The notes under the pieces are model-generated. The model was not told the origin of the DNA. It saw nothing but the letters and a program-made list of their open reading frames with translations, and searched no databases. The position numbers and the translations under genes were made by a program. This document shows positions 1 through 11,300 of a stretch of 64,000 nt of DNA, piece after piece. The stretch is from Montifringilla adamsi. Taxonomy: Eukaryota; Chordata; Aves; Passeriformes; Passeridae. The stretch's first letter is position 1. The number at the start of each line of letters is the position of its first letter. Where the stretch lies: contig JAGGNK010003113.1 in assembly GCA_017590115.1 (NCBI GenBank), forward strand, positions 174,209 to 238,208. Direction: 5' to 3'.

Positions 1-562
1 TTACCACTGTTGAGCTGAACTGCTGCTGCTCGTATCTCCTCCTCCTCAGTTTCATTTTGACATCACCATGTTCTCACTGTAGGTGTGATGATGTCACCTG
101 GCTGCCCTGACACTGCTGGGTCTATTCCTAGGCATAGAGGGGTCACCTTGCTGTGACAGGTCATCTTGTCATTTGTTACAGTGCCTTGGCCCCCCTCTGA
201 CTCAAAGGATTTTGCTTTGCTTGTGATTTTTATTAGATTAGTGCTTGGTGCTGGGGAGATCACTCACAGTGATAAGTTACTTCAAGGAAGAGCCACCTCT
301 AGACATGTTCTGAGTTTGTGTTACAGCTACATATTGCCAATATTCTTTAGATTCCTAGTTTTGTAATTTTTTCAGGATGCTATGGAATATAAAAACTCTT
401 CTGATTGTAAATGCAGTTTACCACCATTCCCCCCCCCCTTTTTTTTTTTCATTCCAATAGCATTCTCCCCCAAATCACTTAAACAAAGATCCAAATAACA
501 CTAAGAAATCACTGCCCACCTTTGCAGACATATTTAAAAAAAACCTACCAAACTCACATTTT

Positions 563-735
563 AGAATCATAGAATCCTAGAAGGGTTTGGGTGGGAATGG
601 ACCTTAAAGATCATCTCGTTCCAACCTCCTGCCATGGGCAGGGACACCTTCCACTAGACCAGGTTGCTCCAAGGCCTGTCCAACCTGACCTTGAGCACTT
701 GCAGGGACAGAGCATCCACAGTTCCTCTGTGCAAA
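563..735 (-). repeat. CR1 LINE 3' fragment
   Basis: The plus strand begins AGAATCATAGAATC and continues through AAGATCATCTCGTTCCAAC, GGCAGGGACACCTTCCAC and TTGCTCCAAGGCCTGTCCAA, which is the reverse complement of the avian CR1 tail. The element is therefore inserted on the minus strand and 5'-truncated, as is usual for CR1. Confidence 0.93.
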
Positions 736-1774
736 CCCTGCCTATTTCAAAATAGTAAGAAACTCTGCAGCATTATAATGATCCCCAGATAATAATGCTC
801 GTGAGCTCTTCCCTGTTGGCACCCACAGTGTGGCACTTCTCCCGCCCAGGTCCCTCACACCTTGGAGAGGAGGGTGATGCTCAGCAGCTGACAGGGAGTG
901 GGAAGTCCACAGCCCCAGGGAGCAATTTCCCAGGAAGGTCAGTCAGGTGCTCCACTCACGAGGCTGCAGGAACCTTTCTCACCAAATCCAAGTGAAGCAG
1001 TGCTGCAACAGCAGCTCGAGCTGCCCCACAGCACCCAGTATTTTGTTATCCCTGAAAGAGCCAGCTCTCCCTTGCTCCCATCCAGCAGGTGCGGGGTCAC
1101 ATTTATTGGGGAGCCCTGTGCTTGCCTCTGCCTGCCAGATCCAGCTGCTCCTGCAGCTTCCCCGCCGGCGCACAGCCTGGTGCTGGCAGGGAGGCAGCTC
1201 TGCTCTCTTGCGCCGTGCAAAATGTCCTCTGCCTCCCGGGCAGAGCAGGCATCCAAGGAGTCTCTAAGCAGGCATCTGAGCAAGAATCTCTTCCTGCTGG
1301 CCTTCTCCTCTCTCCTTCAGGCAGCCCTGGGATGGGTGGCAGCCCTGGGATGGATGGCAGCCCCATCCCCAGCCGCCCAGCAGACCCTGAGCACACCAAC
1401 CTCCCCTTGGCACCCTGCACCTGGCCCTCTCCACAGCTGGAGGCAGGGCTGCCATTTCCAGGCTCGCCCCTCCCAGGCTGCTCTGTTTTCATTCCCAGGC
1501 CTGGGAGCCAGGAGAGGAATAAGCCGAGGTCAGAGCAAAGGCCTGGACCCATCCCCAAGGCTCAGCTGCAGCGGCTGAAAGAGCAGCTCGCTCTGAGGAG
1601 GCGCCTGTGCCCCGTGAAAGACACACACCTCAGCTGTGTTTGCCAGCTAAAAATAAAGCACCCGGCTCCCCTCATGAGGAAGTATTTACTTTGGGAGGAA
1701 AAAAAAGTATTGTGTACAGTTCTGGCTAGAGAAACAATGTGAATGCCCCCAGTCTTGGTCTGAGTCAGTACAGA

Positions 1775-1825
1775 GTATTGGGAAAATTATTTCTTCCCGT
1801 GCCTCACTTTCCCCAGGAGAAATGA
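1775..1825 (+). repeat. Possible MIR/CORE-SINE fragment
   Basis: The stretch reads AAAATTATTTCTTCCCGTGC followed by CTCACTTTCCCCAG. This resembles the MIR segment TTACTTAACCTCTCTGTGCC then TCAGTTTCCTCA. It is short and diverged, so a chance match is possible. Confidence 0.4.
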
Positions 1826-2579
1826 GCCCTCTTGGGCCAGAGGGATGCTCAGCTGCTCAGGAGGGCTGGGGCTGTTTTCACTGCAGTGAGTGGAGCAGGA
1901 GCTCTAAGTGCAGGATGGGGCTTCGTGTTTGCTTGGTGCAACAAGACACAACACAAAATGCTCAGCACGGGGAAGCACCATCAGCATTTTAACAACTGCT
2001 TTTCTCCCATTTTTAAACCAGAAATGATCAGAAAAATTTCCTAGCAAAATATTTCCAGGAGAAAAAAAGAGCAAAATCTGTCAGTCAGAGCATTTCCCAT
2101 CATCTTCTTGTGGGTTCTTTTATTATGAGCAATACAGCTGATACTGTTTTCAGCCCAGTATCTTCCTGGTGCCTATTTCTAAGACACGCTCTGTGCCCCT
2201 GGCATGAGGGGCAAGAGGAAGAGGGAAGTTCGAGGAATCTAGCTCCTCTTTCTCCTCGCAGCATTAGCAGAGGGAGCCTGCTGTGGTTTAACATATCCCC
2301 CGCAAAAGCTGCTTTCATCCTACACCTAAATACCATGAGGAGTGAACTTCCTAAAGCCCTGGAGAAGTCTAAATATAGAAGCCAATCAAGGGCTGACTTC
2401 CCAGAGATGAGAAGTACCAAGAACAGTTTCTTGATCAAAAGTTGTAAGAGTCCATATTGAAATAAAACGTCTGTTTTGGTGAAGCCTGTGCAGGAGGAGT
2501 AGCTGCAGAGATGGGCTGTGGGCTGTGGGCTGGGCGCTGGTGGTGGCCACAGTGCCAGCACAGGTGGTCACTGGGGGAC

Positions 2580-2836
2580 CATGGGCTGCCCAGGGAGGTG
2601 GACTTGAGGAATCTTGGTGTTCAGAGGAAATTCTTCCCTGTGAGGGTGGTGAGATACTGGCGCAGGCTATCTAGAGAAGTTGTGGCTGCCCCATCCCTGG
2701 AAGTGTTCAAGGCCAGGTTAGATGGGACTTGGAGAAATCTGGTCTAGTAGAAGGTGTCCCTGACCATGGCAGAGAGGTTGAAACTAGATGGTTTTTAAGG
2801 TCCCTTCTAATCCAAACCATTCCATGTTTCTATGAT
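2580..2836 (+). repeat. CR1 LINE 3' fragment
   Basis: The sequence holds AAATTCTTCCCTGTGAGGGT, GTGGCTGCCCCATCCCTGGA, AGTGTTCAAGGCCAGG, AGAAGGTGTCCCTGACCATG and ends with AAACCATTCCATGTTTCTAT. This is the canonical 3' end of an avian CR1 in forward orientation. Confidence 0.95.
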
Positions 2837-4454
2837 CTCTGGAGTATTTGATAGGAAGTCTCTGGCGTCATGGCAGGATTACATCCCATCCTTACGTCAC
2901 AGTTTCTGATCCCAGTAGGTACCAATTGCTTTGTCCTGTACACATCCTCTCCCCGATCCAGCTGAGCATTTTTGTCAGAAGACTAAAAATTCCCTTAGAA
3001 CAAAATATAACTTGTAGAAAATTAGAAAGACACTTCAAAGAGGAAAGAGCAGCAGAGTGCCCAGATAAAACCCAAACCCCACCTTTGCTCGTCTCAAAAA
3101 AGGGATCCTCCTTTGTGCAGCACAAGGAACCACCCAGGGCTGGAAGAAAGGGTGAGGGATGGGTGAGTGCCACAGGAATGGCACTGCTGCTGGTGTCAGC
3201 TGGGGAACCCACGGTTATGCCATGGGGTGACTCCAGCAGGGGACAGGAGAGCTCTGATCCTGACCTGGCTGGGGACAGTGGCTGTGTCCCACAGGCAGCA
3301 GCAGCTGGAGCACAGGCACAGCGAGCGACGTGGCCTGTCTCTGTGTACAAAGGAGGTGACCTTGAGGGACAGCTCGATACGGCTGGCCCCAAACATCCAG
3401 CTCAGCTGTCCCAGGGATGAGGGTGACAGTGGCCCTTCCAGCCAGCAGCAGGAAATTAGTTTAACGTGCGCCTCTGCACTGGGGCGGGGAGATGCTGTGG
3501 CTGGGAGATACAGAGGGGAACGCTTTCATGTGGGAAGTGCAAGGAGAGGCGAGGGCAGAGGGTCTGCTCCCGGGCAGAGAGCAGAACACAGCCATTATCA
3601 GGCAGGGCTCTGCTGGCAGGAAGCGGCTTTTGACTCACAGGAAGCTGAATTCGGCTGGTATCGGCCCTGGCGCGAGGGCCGGGGTAGTGTTTTATCTGCC
3701 GTTGAGCACAGCAGATGGGGAAGCAGTCGGCACTCCCTCCCATCCCACTCCAGCAGTCCCAGTCTGATGTCCCTCTAGCATAACCCCCCTGGAGAAGGGA
3801 TGCTTCCCTGCAGAGCCTGCAGAGTGAAGCTTCCTGGGCCTCAGGAGAACTGCCAGTCCCACTGGAGAAGGCAGATATTGCCCTGCCAGCCAGTGCAAGG
3901 GCAGAGCCAAGACCCTCATGCTGCTGAGCCCAGAATAGGCAGTTTCTAGTTCTGGCAGTGTCTACCCCAGTCAGCCTGAAGAGGAGCTGGGAGCATGCTG
4001 GCTTTGGAGAGCTGTTTAAATGCTCCTAGATTCTCCCAAACCCAAGTCCAAATTGGGAAAGGGCTTGCAAGGTTGAGAAGTCCTGTGCATGAAGCCTGCT
4101 GTCATCCCTTGGCCTCCCTGGAGCTGCCTGGGTTGGGAGTCTGGTTTCACTGGGGTGGTGGCAGGTCGCTGGGGCTTGGGGTGGAGGTCACCGCGGGCAG
4201 CACAGACTGGATCAGGTGGCAGCTGCTGGCCGTGGATCTGCTGCCCCACAGAAAACAGGGCTAGCTCGTCAGTGCTGCAGTTTGGCTGTGAAAATCTCCC
4301 ATTATGGCAGTTTTCACACCCAGGCCGGGCTGCTGAGGAATGGCCACAGGGGCTGGTGGAGACACAGAAGGTTGCTGGGAGCACAGGGAGCTGGGTGGGT
4401 GGAGGAGGCTGGTCATGGAGATGTGTGGGTGCTGCTGCCAGGCTCCAAGCAGGT

Positions 4455-4845
4455 CCGGGCTGTGTAGGAGCGATGGCAGGGCTGTGTGGGAGCATGGCAG
4501 AGCTGTGGGAGCCATGGCAGGACTGTGGGAGCCATGGCAGGTCTGTGTGGGAACCACAGCAGGTCCATGTGGGAACAAGGCAGGTCCATGTGGGAGCAAG
4601 GCAGGTCCATGTGGGAACATGCCAGGTCCATGGGGGAGCAAGGCAGGTCCATGTGGGAACATGCCAGGTCCATGGGGGAGCCAGGGCAGGTCCGTGTGGC
4701 AGCCTGACAGGGCTGCTGGAGCCAGGGCAGGTCCCTGAGGGAGCCGTGGCAGGTCCGTGTGGGAGCCTGACAGGGCTGCGGGAGCCGTGGCAGGCCCATG
4801 CGGGGGTGTGGCGGGGCTGTGGGAGAGCGGCAGGGCTGCAGTGGG
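4455..4845. repeat. Degenerate minisatellite, unit about 20-24 bp
   Basis: About 15-18 diverged units built on GCAGGTCCATGTGGGAACA run head to tail. Central units (about 4555-4680) are nearly identical and alternate between AACATGCCAG and AGCAAGGCAG variants, while outer units decay to versions with GGGCTGTGGGAGC. The array abuts a CpG-rich block on its right. The long open frames on both strands here come from the repeat's periodic, stop-poor composition and not from a gene. Confidence 0.9.
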
Positions 4846-4849
4846 GCTC

Positions 4850-5240
4850 GAGAACTGAGCAGGGCTCCGGCGGGATGGCGGTGCCTGGGGGTGGTAGGAA
4901 CCCGCCCCTGCTCCTGTCCGCCCGTCCCAGGCTCGGCGAGGTCGGGACCGGTCTCAGTGGCCCCGCCGCCACTCCCGCCGCACCGCCCCCGTCCCGGGCC
5001 GGGCGGGGGCCGAGCGTGCCCGGGGCGGCTGCCGAGAACAAAGGTGCCGGGGCTCGGCGCTGCCAGCGCCATGGCCGGGCCCTGGCCCTGGGAAGCGCTG
5101 CCGGCCCGTGGCGCACCCGGGACAGCGCTGCCTGAAATGGCTGTCGCCGCCCGGGGCCGGGCACGGGAGGAGACCTCGACCCGCAGAGGCGGCTCCCGGC
5201 GCTGATCCGCCGGTGCTGGAGGTGGCCGGGGTCGGCGGGA
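4850..5240. promoter_or_regulatory. CpG-rich block (possible CpG island or alternative promoter)
   Basis: This block is very GC-rich with dense CpG, for example GCCCCGCCGCCACTCCCGCC and GCCGAGCGTGCCCGGGGCGG, unlike flanking intron. Multiple GC boxes (CCCGCCC, GGGCGGGG) are visible. It could be a promoter of a NOL4L isoform or an unrelated transcript. There is no direct evidence of a transcription start. Confidence 0.5.
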
Positions 5241-7179
5241 TGGAGCAGGGACAGAGGAGGGGCAGGGGCAGCGAGGCCCAGGAGAAGGGTCCCGGGGGTA
5301 CGGGTGCTCAGAGATGTGGAACTAGAGGAGGTGGGGAAGACAAAAGACACTGGGGAGGAAAAAGACCTGATGGAGGAGAGGAGCTAAGAGTGCTCACAGC
5401 TCTGGGAAGGTGGGGACGATGAGAAAAAAGCGGGGCTGAGAACTGTGGGGCACTGTACACAGAGAGAAGGAGAGACTGGGCATGGGGAGAGACAGAGCCC
5501 TGTTGGGCAAATATAGGGAAAAGGAGGATGGCTGGAAGGTGGTAAAGGGACTCCTCAGCACCTGAAATGCCACCCGCTTCCAAGCACTTCTGTCAGAGCT
5601 GAGCTTTGCTCCTGAAATATTTTACTCCCTGCGGGGGCAGGTGCCTTCTAATAAAGCCCCAACACCAGGACAGGGTAAAAGCATCCCTTCTTCCCATTCT
5701 GCTTCCCAACAGAATTTTTATTGCTATTTAAACCTGAGGGGTTTTAAGCCTTTCTGAGATATTGTGGGCTCTGACTCATGCCTTGAATACTGGTGAGCAA
5801 TGCTGGGTGTGGAAGGAGGAACCCGAGGGGCGTGGGCCCCTCGGAGAGGTACTTTACAGCACACGTGTCCTCTTAAATCCTAGGTCAACATTTGGATATA
5901 TTGCCAGATATAAACCTCCCTAATCCTGGAGGCACTGACTTGATACAGCTTCTTATACCCACTGGCTTTGATACTGCTTGCATCTCACCTGCTTCCCAAA
6001 GCTAAATAATCACGGGGAGAGCAGTCACAAGGCTGAGGAGGGGATGGAGGAGCGCTGCAAGGAGTCAGGGGAGGATCACTGCAGGGAGTGGGATGCTGAG
6101 GAGGCAGCTCCGGCATCCGGCATCCAGCCGGGGTGGAGAGGAGAGCGCTGCTGGGTGTGCAGGGAGGCTGTAGCAATGCCCAGACCCTGAGGTTACCTTC
6201 ACTGCATTCCTTCTGAAACCGGGGAGGAAACAGGGACCTGCTGGCCGTGCAGGGAGGAGGATATTAGCTGGTTGGAAACAATGATTTGCATACAGGGTTG
6301 GTTACAGCCTTAATTTTGAGGGCTCTGCTTGTTAGATCTGACTGTGCTTTTCCCCTGCTGCATTTTCCTTTGTCCTGTTTCTGTAATTATCCTCATTTCA
6401 ACCCTGCTCTGAGGATTATTGGTCAGTAGGAAGCCTCCTAATGCCCGCTCCTCCTTGGCAGGGGAATACCCATGCCCTCGATTAAACTGAAACTCTCTGA
6501 ACGGTGACAGAAGAAATTAGATCTATATTCCTCAAAGACACTCCCTGGGGCAAAGTTTCCCGACCCCCTCCACGCAGCCCTGCCACCCTGCCCCTTGTGT
6601 TCGCTCTCAATATTCTCTTTGTTACAGCCACCTTCAGACCCGGCTTGGGGCTCTCCGGGGAGGGGAGAGGTGGTTTGTGTTGGAAAATCCTCGTGCCCGT
6701 GTCCCGGGTGAGCTCAGCCACCGTCCCGCTGCAGCCTGTGCCCAGGACAGGCAGTCTCTGTTCCGAAATTGGGGTGAGGAGCCAACTCTAATAGGCAGAG
6801 CTGTACATTAAATGACTGCTCCTCGGAGATGTTGGGTAGCTTTAGCAGAAGGTGGGCCCACTAAGTGATTGATTTTTGAGAAGCCTTTCACTGGTGGCTT
6901 AAAGAACAGCATTTATTCAATCTATAGACTGTGTAAGATACACAGAGCCCAACCAAGGACAGCACAAATGCAGGTTAGGAGGCTGGCTGTTCCCCGCCAG
7001 ACCCTGCCCACAGCTCCCTGCCAGCTTCTGCCTGCCCTCAGGGATGTGTGAATGCACGTGAAAAAGGTAGTTTGCAGGTAATTTAGATGTGCAGGTTGCT
7101 GCTTAGCAGCCTGGTAGGTACCCACTGGACAACATCCATGCATTCTTTTTGGAAAGCAGCCCTTAAAGGGATGGAATAT

Positions 7180-7235
7180 ATACACATATACATACATACA
7201 GACATATATATCGATATAATATTTAATTTTATTTT
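7180..7235. repeat. AT-rich low-complexity stretch
   Basis: TATACACATATACATACATA and ATATATATCGATATAATATT runs are followed by a T-rich segment. It is a simple-sequence intronic tract. Confidence 0.7.
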
Positions 7236-8158
7236 TTTTTGTCTATGCAAAAATAGCATTTTTTCAAGGAGCAAGCTAAGTGATCTCCCTAAGCCTGTCT
7301 CTTTCTCAGTCCCCCTGCCATTACAGTAGCCACTGACCACCTCCCAGTAGCCCTTCCTGCCCTGGTGCTTTGTGCCAAGTGCCGATGGCAGCTGCCGGGT
7401 CCCAGAGGCTGCCTCCCCTTCCCACAGCATACCCTGCCAGTGTGAGCTGACACCGTTGGTGCCAGTCAGCTCGGAGGAGCACTGCTCCCCACACTTCCCA
7501 CTCCCATCAGTCTGTCACCACTGTCGTGTGGCAGAATTACTGCCTCCTGCTCTCCAGCACATCCGAACACACAAAGAGCTGTGCTGCTGCTGCCAGCGCT
7601 CAGCTGCTCTGCGTCTGTGAGAGGGAGGGAGCCTTGGAAAGGTCAGTGCAGGGAAGGAGGGGATGCTGGCTCCTTCCTTTAGGGGCTGTATCCTGGCATC
7701 ACAGTGAAACCTTGTCCTGCTGGCTGATCCATGTCCACAGGGACTGCAGCCAGCAAGAGTACCTCACATCTCAGGGCTTCCCAGGATGGTTTAGCACCAT
7801 GTGCAGGTCCAAAGAGCTTCCCCCGCCTGTTCCCCACCTAGCAAAACCATCCCACATTACGGAAATTGAATTTCTTGATCAGTTGTGACTCCACTCTGGA
7901 CTCTTCCCTTGCTTTTATTCCTGGCCCAATTTCATTGCCAGCTTTAGCAGCACGACAGCAGCAGCCGCCACTGCCCTGGCTACAGCAGGATCCTCCCTGA
8001 AGCGATGTTTAATTTATCCCCCACATCCCCCGTGCCCAAGGCAGCCCGAGGCTGGAGCACAGCCACTCTGCCCCCTCCAACCACATTAGCCCCGGGCCGA
8101 TCTCCTCACCCCTGTCACCCATCGCTGACACTAACTCAACTTGCCTGCACTGTTGTAG

Positions 8159-8314
8159 GGGGCAGATGGACTGTCGGAGCCCGAGGGCATCTCTCTGAAA
8201 CGCGTGGCTGTGGTGGAAGATTTCTTTGACATCATCTACTCGATGCATGTGGAAAGCTCGTCGGAGCCGGGCAAAGCACCCAAACATGCCGGGCAGAAGA
8301 AAACCTACCGAGCG
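8159..8314 (+). CDS. NOL4L: NOL4L coding exon A ([17 protein letters not shown])
   Basis: The acceptor is TGTTGTAG at 8158 and the donor is GCG|GTGAGAG at 8315. The 156 nt encode 52 codons in phase 0, beginning [16 protein letters not shown] and ending [11 protein letters not shown]. This block is highly conserved between NOL4 and NOL4L and follows their variable N-terminal region. The next exon continues directly as IAETYAF. Confidence 0.95.
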
Positions 8315-11300
8315 GTGAGAGTCCCCCCGTGCCCCGGGCAGGGCGGGCACCGGAGCGGAGGGGCTGCGGGAGGGAGAGTCCCTCGGGAACGGGGATGACA
8401 GGGCAGGTAGGAGCAGAGGCACTGGCGGGAGGCAGAGCCCAGTGTGCCTGTGCGGGGAGGCGTGAGGAAGGAGGGGTTTAAAGGCAGAGCAGCTGTGCTG
8501 GGGACGGGAATCCGGGCTGCAGCGGCAGCACAGCGCGGCTGCTGGGAGAGGAGAGAGCAGGGGAATCATACAAAGACACTGTGCATGTCTGAAGGGAAAA
8601 GGAAGAGAAATCCTCAGTATTAGCCATGGATGAGAGAATGTTTGTCAGGTCCCTTGCTTGCTCTGGGTCATCTGCCTCTCTGTCTCCCTCAACCAAGGGA
8701 AGTGTCTCATGTGGGCCTTGAAGGTCAGGAGCAGCCAGACAGCAGGACTGGGGCATGGCCCTGGCCTTTCTCTCCTCTCCTCTCCTGCCCATCCTGGGTT
8801 TCCTCAGTTACAAAATGGAGGCAGGCACCAAGCTAAGTCTTGTCTTGGTTCCTTGGTTCTGTGGATGCCAAGAACAGCTCTATCCACCCTGAAACACCAC
8901 TCTAGTTAGGTCAGGAATAATTTAGCTTGAAGTGTGCTTCTCCAGGGAGCTTGCTGTTTCTCCTGACTCTGCACAGCCCTTCGATGCAAACATTTGGGCT
9001 CTCCTTTTACAAGAAGAGCTGAATTTACTGTCCAAGACCAAGCTACTCCTTTGAATCCCACAGCCCTAAGGACCAGGTCGCTTAGAGACAGGAGTGGTTT
9101 GCTGGCAGCTCATCTCTCTGGTGTATACAGTGTCTCAGAGAGGTCTTTGCAGGCTGCCCTCATCTCTGTGATGATGCCTGAGGTTCTGCCAGAGTCAGCA
9201 CAGGGTTGGAGTCTGCCCTGCCTGCCTGTGTCCCTGCTCCATCCATGCTGTGGTGCTGGCAGTGCTGGTGAGGCAACCCCGTGCCCTGCAGCCTCCTACA
9301 TGTGGTGGGGGTCCCCAGGGAGCAGGGCTCTGCACACAGAGCTCATGGCATGGCTCCCTGCCCTGAGCACTCCAGTTCTGCCCCTGCAGCACAGCGTGGG
9401 GCCAGGGGCTGGGGCACGCACTGACCCTCTCTGGCTGGGGGCAAGTGATGACCTTTCTATGGTCCAGGGGGGGCAGCCCCCCAGCATGACCACAATTCAA
9501 AAACTTTCTGCTCATTTCCCCAGCAGACCACTCCGACCCTTCCCTAATTCCTTCAATTCATCTCTCTGGAGGACTAATCTGTGCCCTGCACAGCCCCAGG
9601 GGAGCAGGCTGGATCCGTCTGTTTTCCCAGGCCTGCTCACAGCAGTCAGAGAGCTTCACGCTCCACCCCTCATCTCCCTCTTGAGCTGAGATCATCACAT
9701 TAGCAGCGTGTATCCCCTCCTGACCTGGCAGGACGCTGCTGGCTGGGCTGCCCAGCCTGGCTCCTGCCCTCCCTGCTGCCCTTGCTCCCCGGAGCCTTTG
9801 TAGCCTGAGCTGGAAGGTGAAATGGTGCAGAGCACACGCCACGCCTGGCACGGGTGCACAAAGGGATGCTGCTGGGTGACCAATTGGGAGGCTCCAGGGT
9901 CCCCTGCCTCCTTCTCCCTGCTCCCTTTCCCCACCACTTCTGATTAGAGACACTGGAGAGTTTGCCCTTGTCCATGACCTCCGGAGGGAGGCAATCAGAA
10001 AGGGAGTTTGGATGGGAGATAACTCATCAAGGAAGCTGTCTGCTCTGCAGAGCATCAAATCAGCTGAGAAATAACAACTGTATCACTAAAATTAGCTGAA
10101 CATTTGCAGCAGAGACTGGGCTTGCTGGAGCAAAAGAGACAGGGAGACGGCTGAGCCCGGCAGGCAGCACGCGGGGACAGTTCCCTGCCTGTGACACCAC
10201 ACCACTGCTGCCACCAGCAATTTCCAGACCCCTCCTTTCAGCGTTTCTGCGGGAATCCCTTGTGCTCGTGCATCGATAAATATCGCACAGAGGCAAAGAC
10301 CGAGCTGCCTTCCGCTCGGCCACAACAAGAGCTCGCTGGGGCTGCAGCTAAATAGGAGCAGAATCCCATGAGGACCAGGCACTGCAGCCTCCATTTGAGC
10401 GCTGGGACAAGGTCCCCGCCTGAACTTTCCACCCATCTGGCATTCTGTGCGTGTGAAAGCCCGGGCTCTGCTGCCGCGCAGTGGAGAGGGATGCGGCTCC
10501 CTCCCTCTCTCCCTCCCTCCCTCCCTCCCTCTCTCCCTCCCTCCCACCGCAGAGCCGGGCAGGCGCTGCCTTAGCCATGATCCAGCACAGCCTCTGCCCC
10601 TGCCCTGCTGCTCTGCTTCTAGAACAGCCCCCCCTCAGCGCAGAAAAATGCGTGGAATTTAGGTATTTTTTGTATTTAATGTGGACTTTTAGAATATAGG
10701 AATTGTTAACTATGTCAGGTAGGATGCCCACCGGCCAGAGGAGGGGGATCAGGACGTCCTGGGCTGTCCTTCCAGCTCAGCCCCGTCACCCCGGGGTGTC
10801 TGATTGCAGCCCCACTTCCCGTCCTGAGCCCCACTTCTGCCGGGCTGCAGCCCCGAGGACTGGCACAAACAATTGAATTTCTGTCTGCTTTATGACCCCA
10901 CTTGTAAGTGCTGTGACCCCTGTGGGGGTCACGGCCCCTGGTTTGGGAACCGCTGTGCTCGGACAAGTCACTTAGACCAAACAGGATGGGTGATTAACCA
11001 TAGGAGCCAGCTCAAAGTAAGAGGTGGGCTCTCCACCTTTTAATGCCTTCCAATTAAGACCAGATGTCTTCCTGGATGATGTTTTGGGCAAATCAGAGGC
11101 CACTGGGCTGCAGGAGAACCTGGGTGAAGTTTTGTGACTTGTGCTGCACAGGTCAGACTCCAAGATTTGGTGGTCCTTTATGGCCTTAAAGAAGTCTACA
11201 TTGAAATTGACTCATTCCTTCTCCAAATAACTTAGTCTTGATCTTTAGAAATACCATAAAATTATTGCTGGCAGGAATTAATTACAATAACAGGGATTGC

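Larger units (their letters stand above)
1..8158 (+). other. NOL4L: NOL4L intron (upstream part), no exon recognised
   Basis: The first recognisable coding exon begins at 8159, so this stretch is probably the intron preceding it; its 5' end is outside the window. It contains CR1 copies (563-735 minus, 2580-2836 plus), a possible MIR-like fragment near 1775-1825, a minisatellite (4455-4845), a CpG-rich block (4850-5240) and an AT-rich simple stretch near 7180-7235. I searched the open frames for the N-terminal NOL4-family motifs and saw none. Confidence 0.6.

Noticed and set aside
898..1742. Overlapping open frames of 100-226 codons on both strands
   Set aside because: Low-complexity Pro/Ser/Ala composition, no recognisable domain, no splice pattern, overlapping on both strands.
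4016..5350. Long open frames on both strands (up to 444 codons) over the minisatellite and CpG block
   Set aside because: They follow from repeat periodicity and low stop density in GC-rich DNA, read as Gly/Pro/His/Ala repeats, and have no domain.
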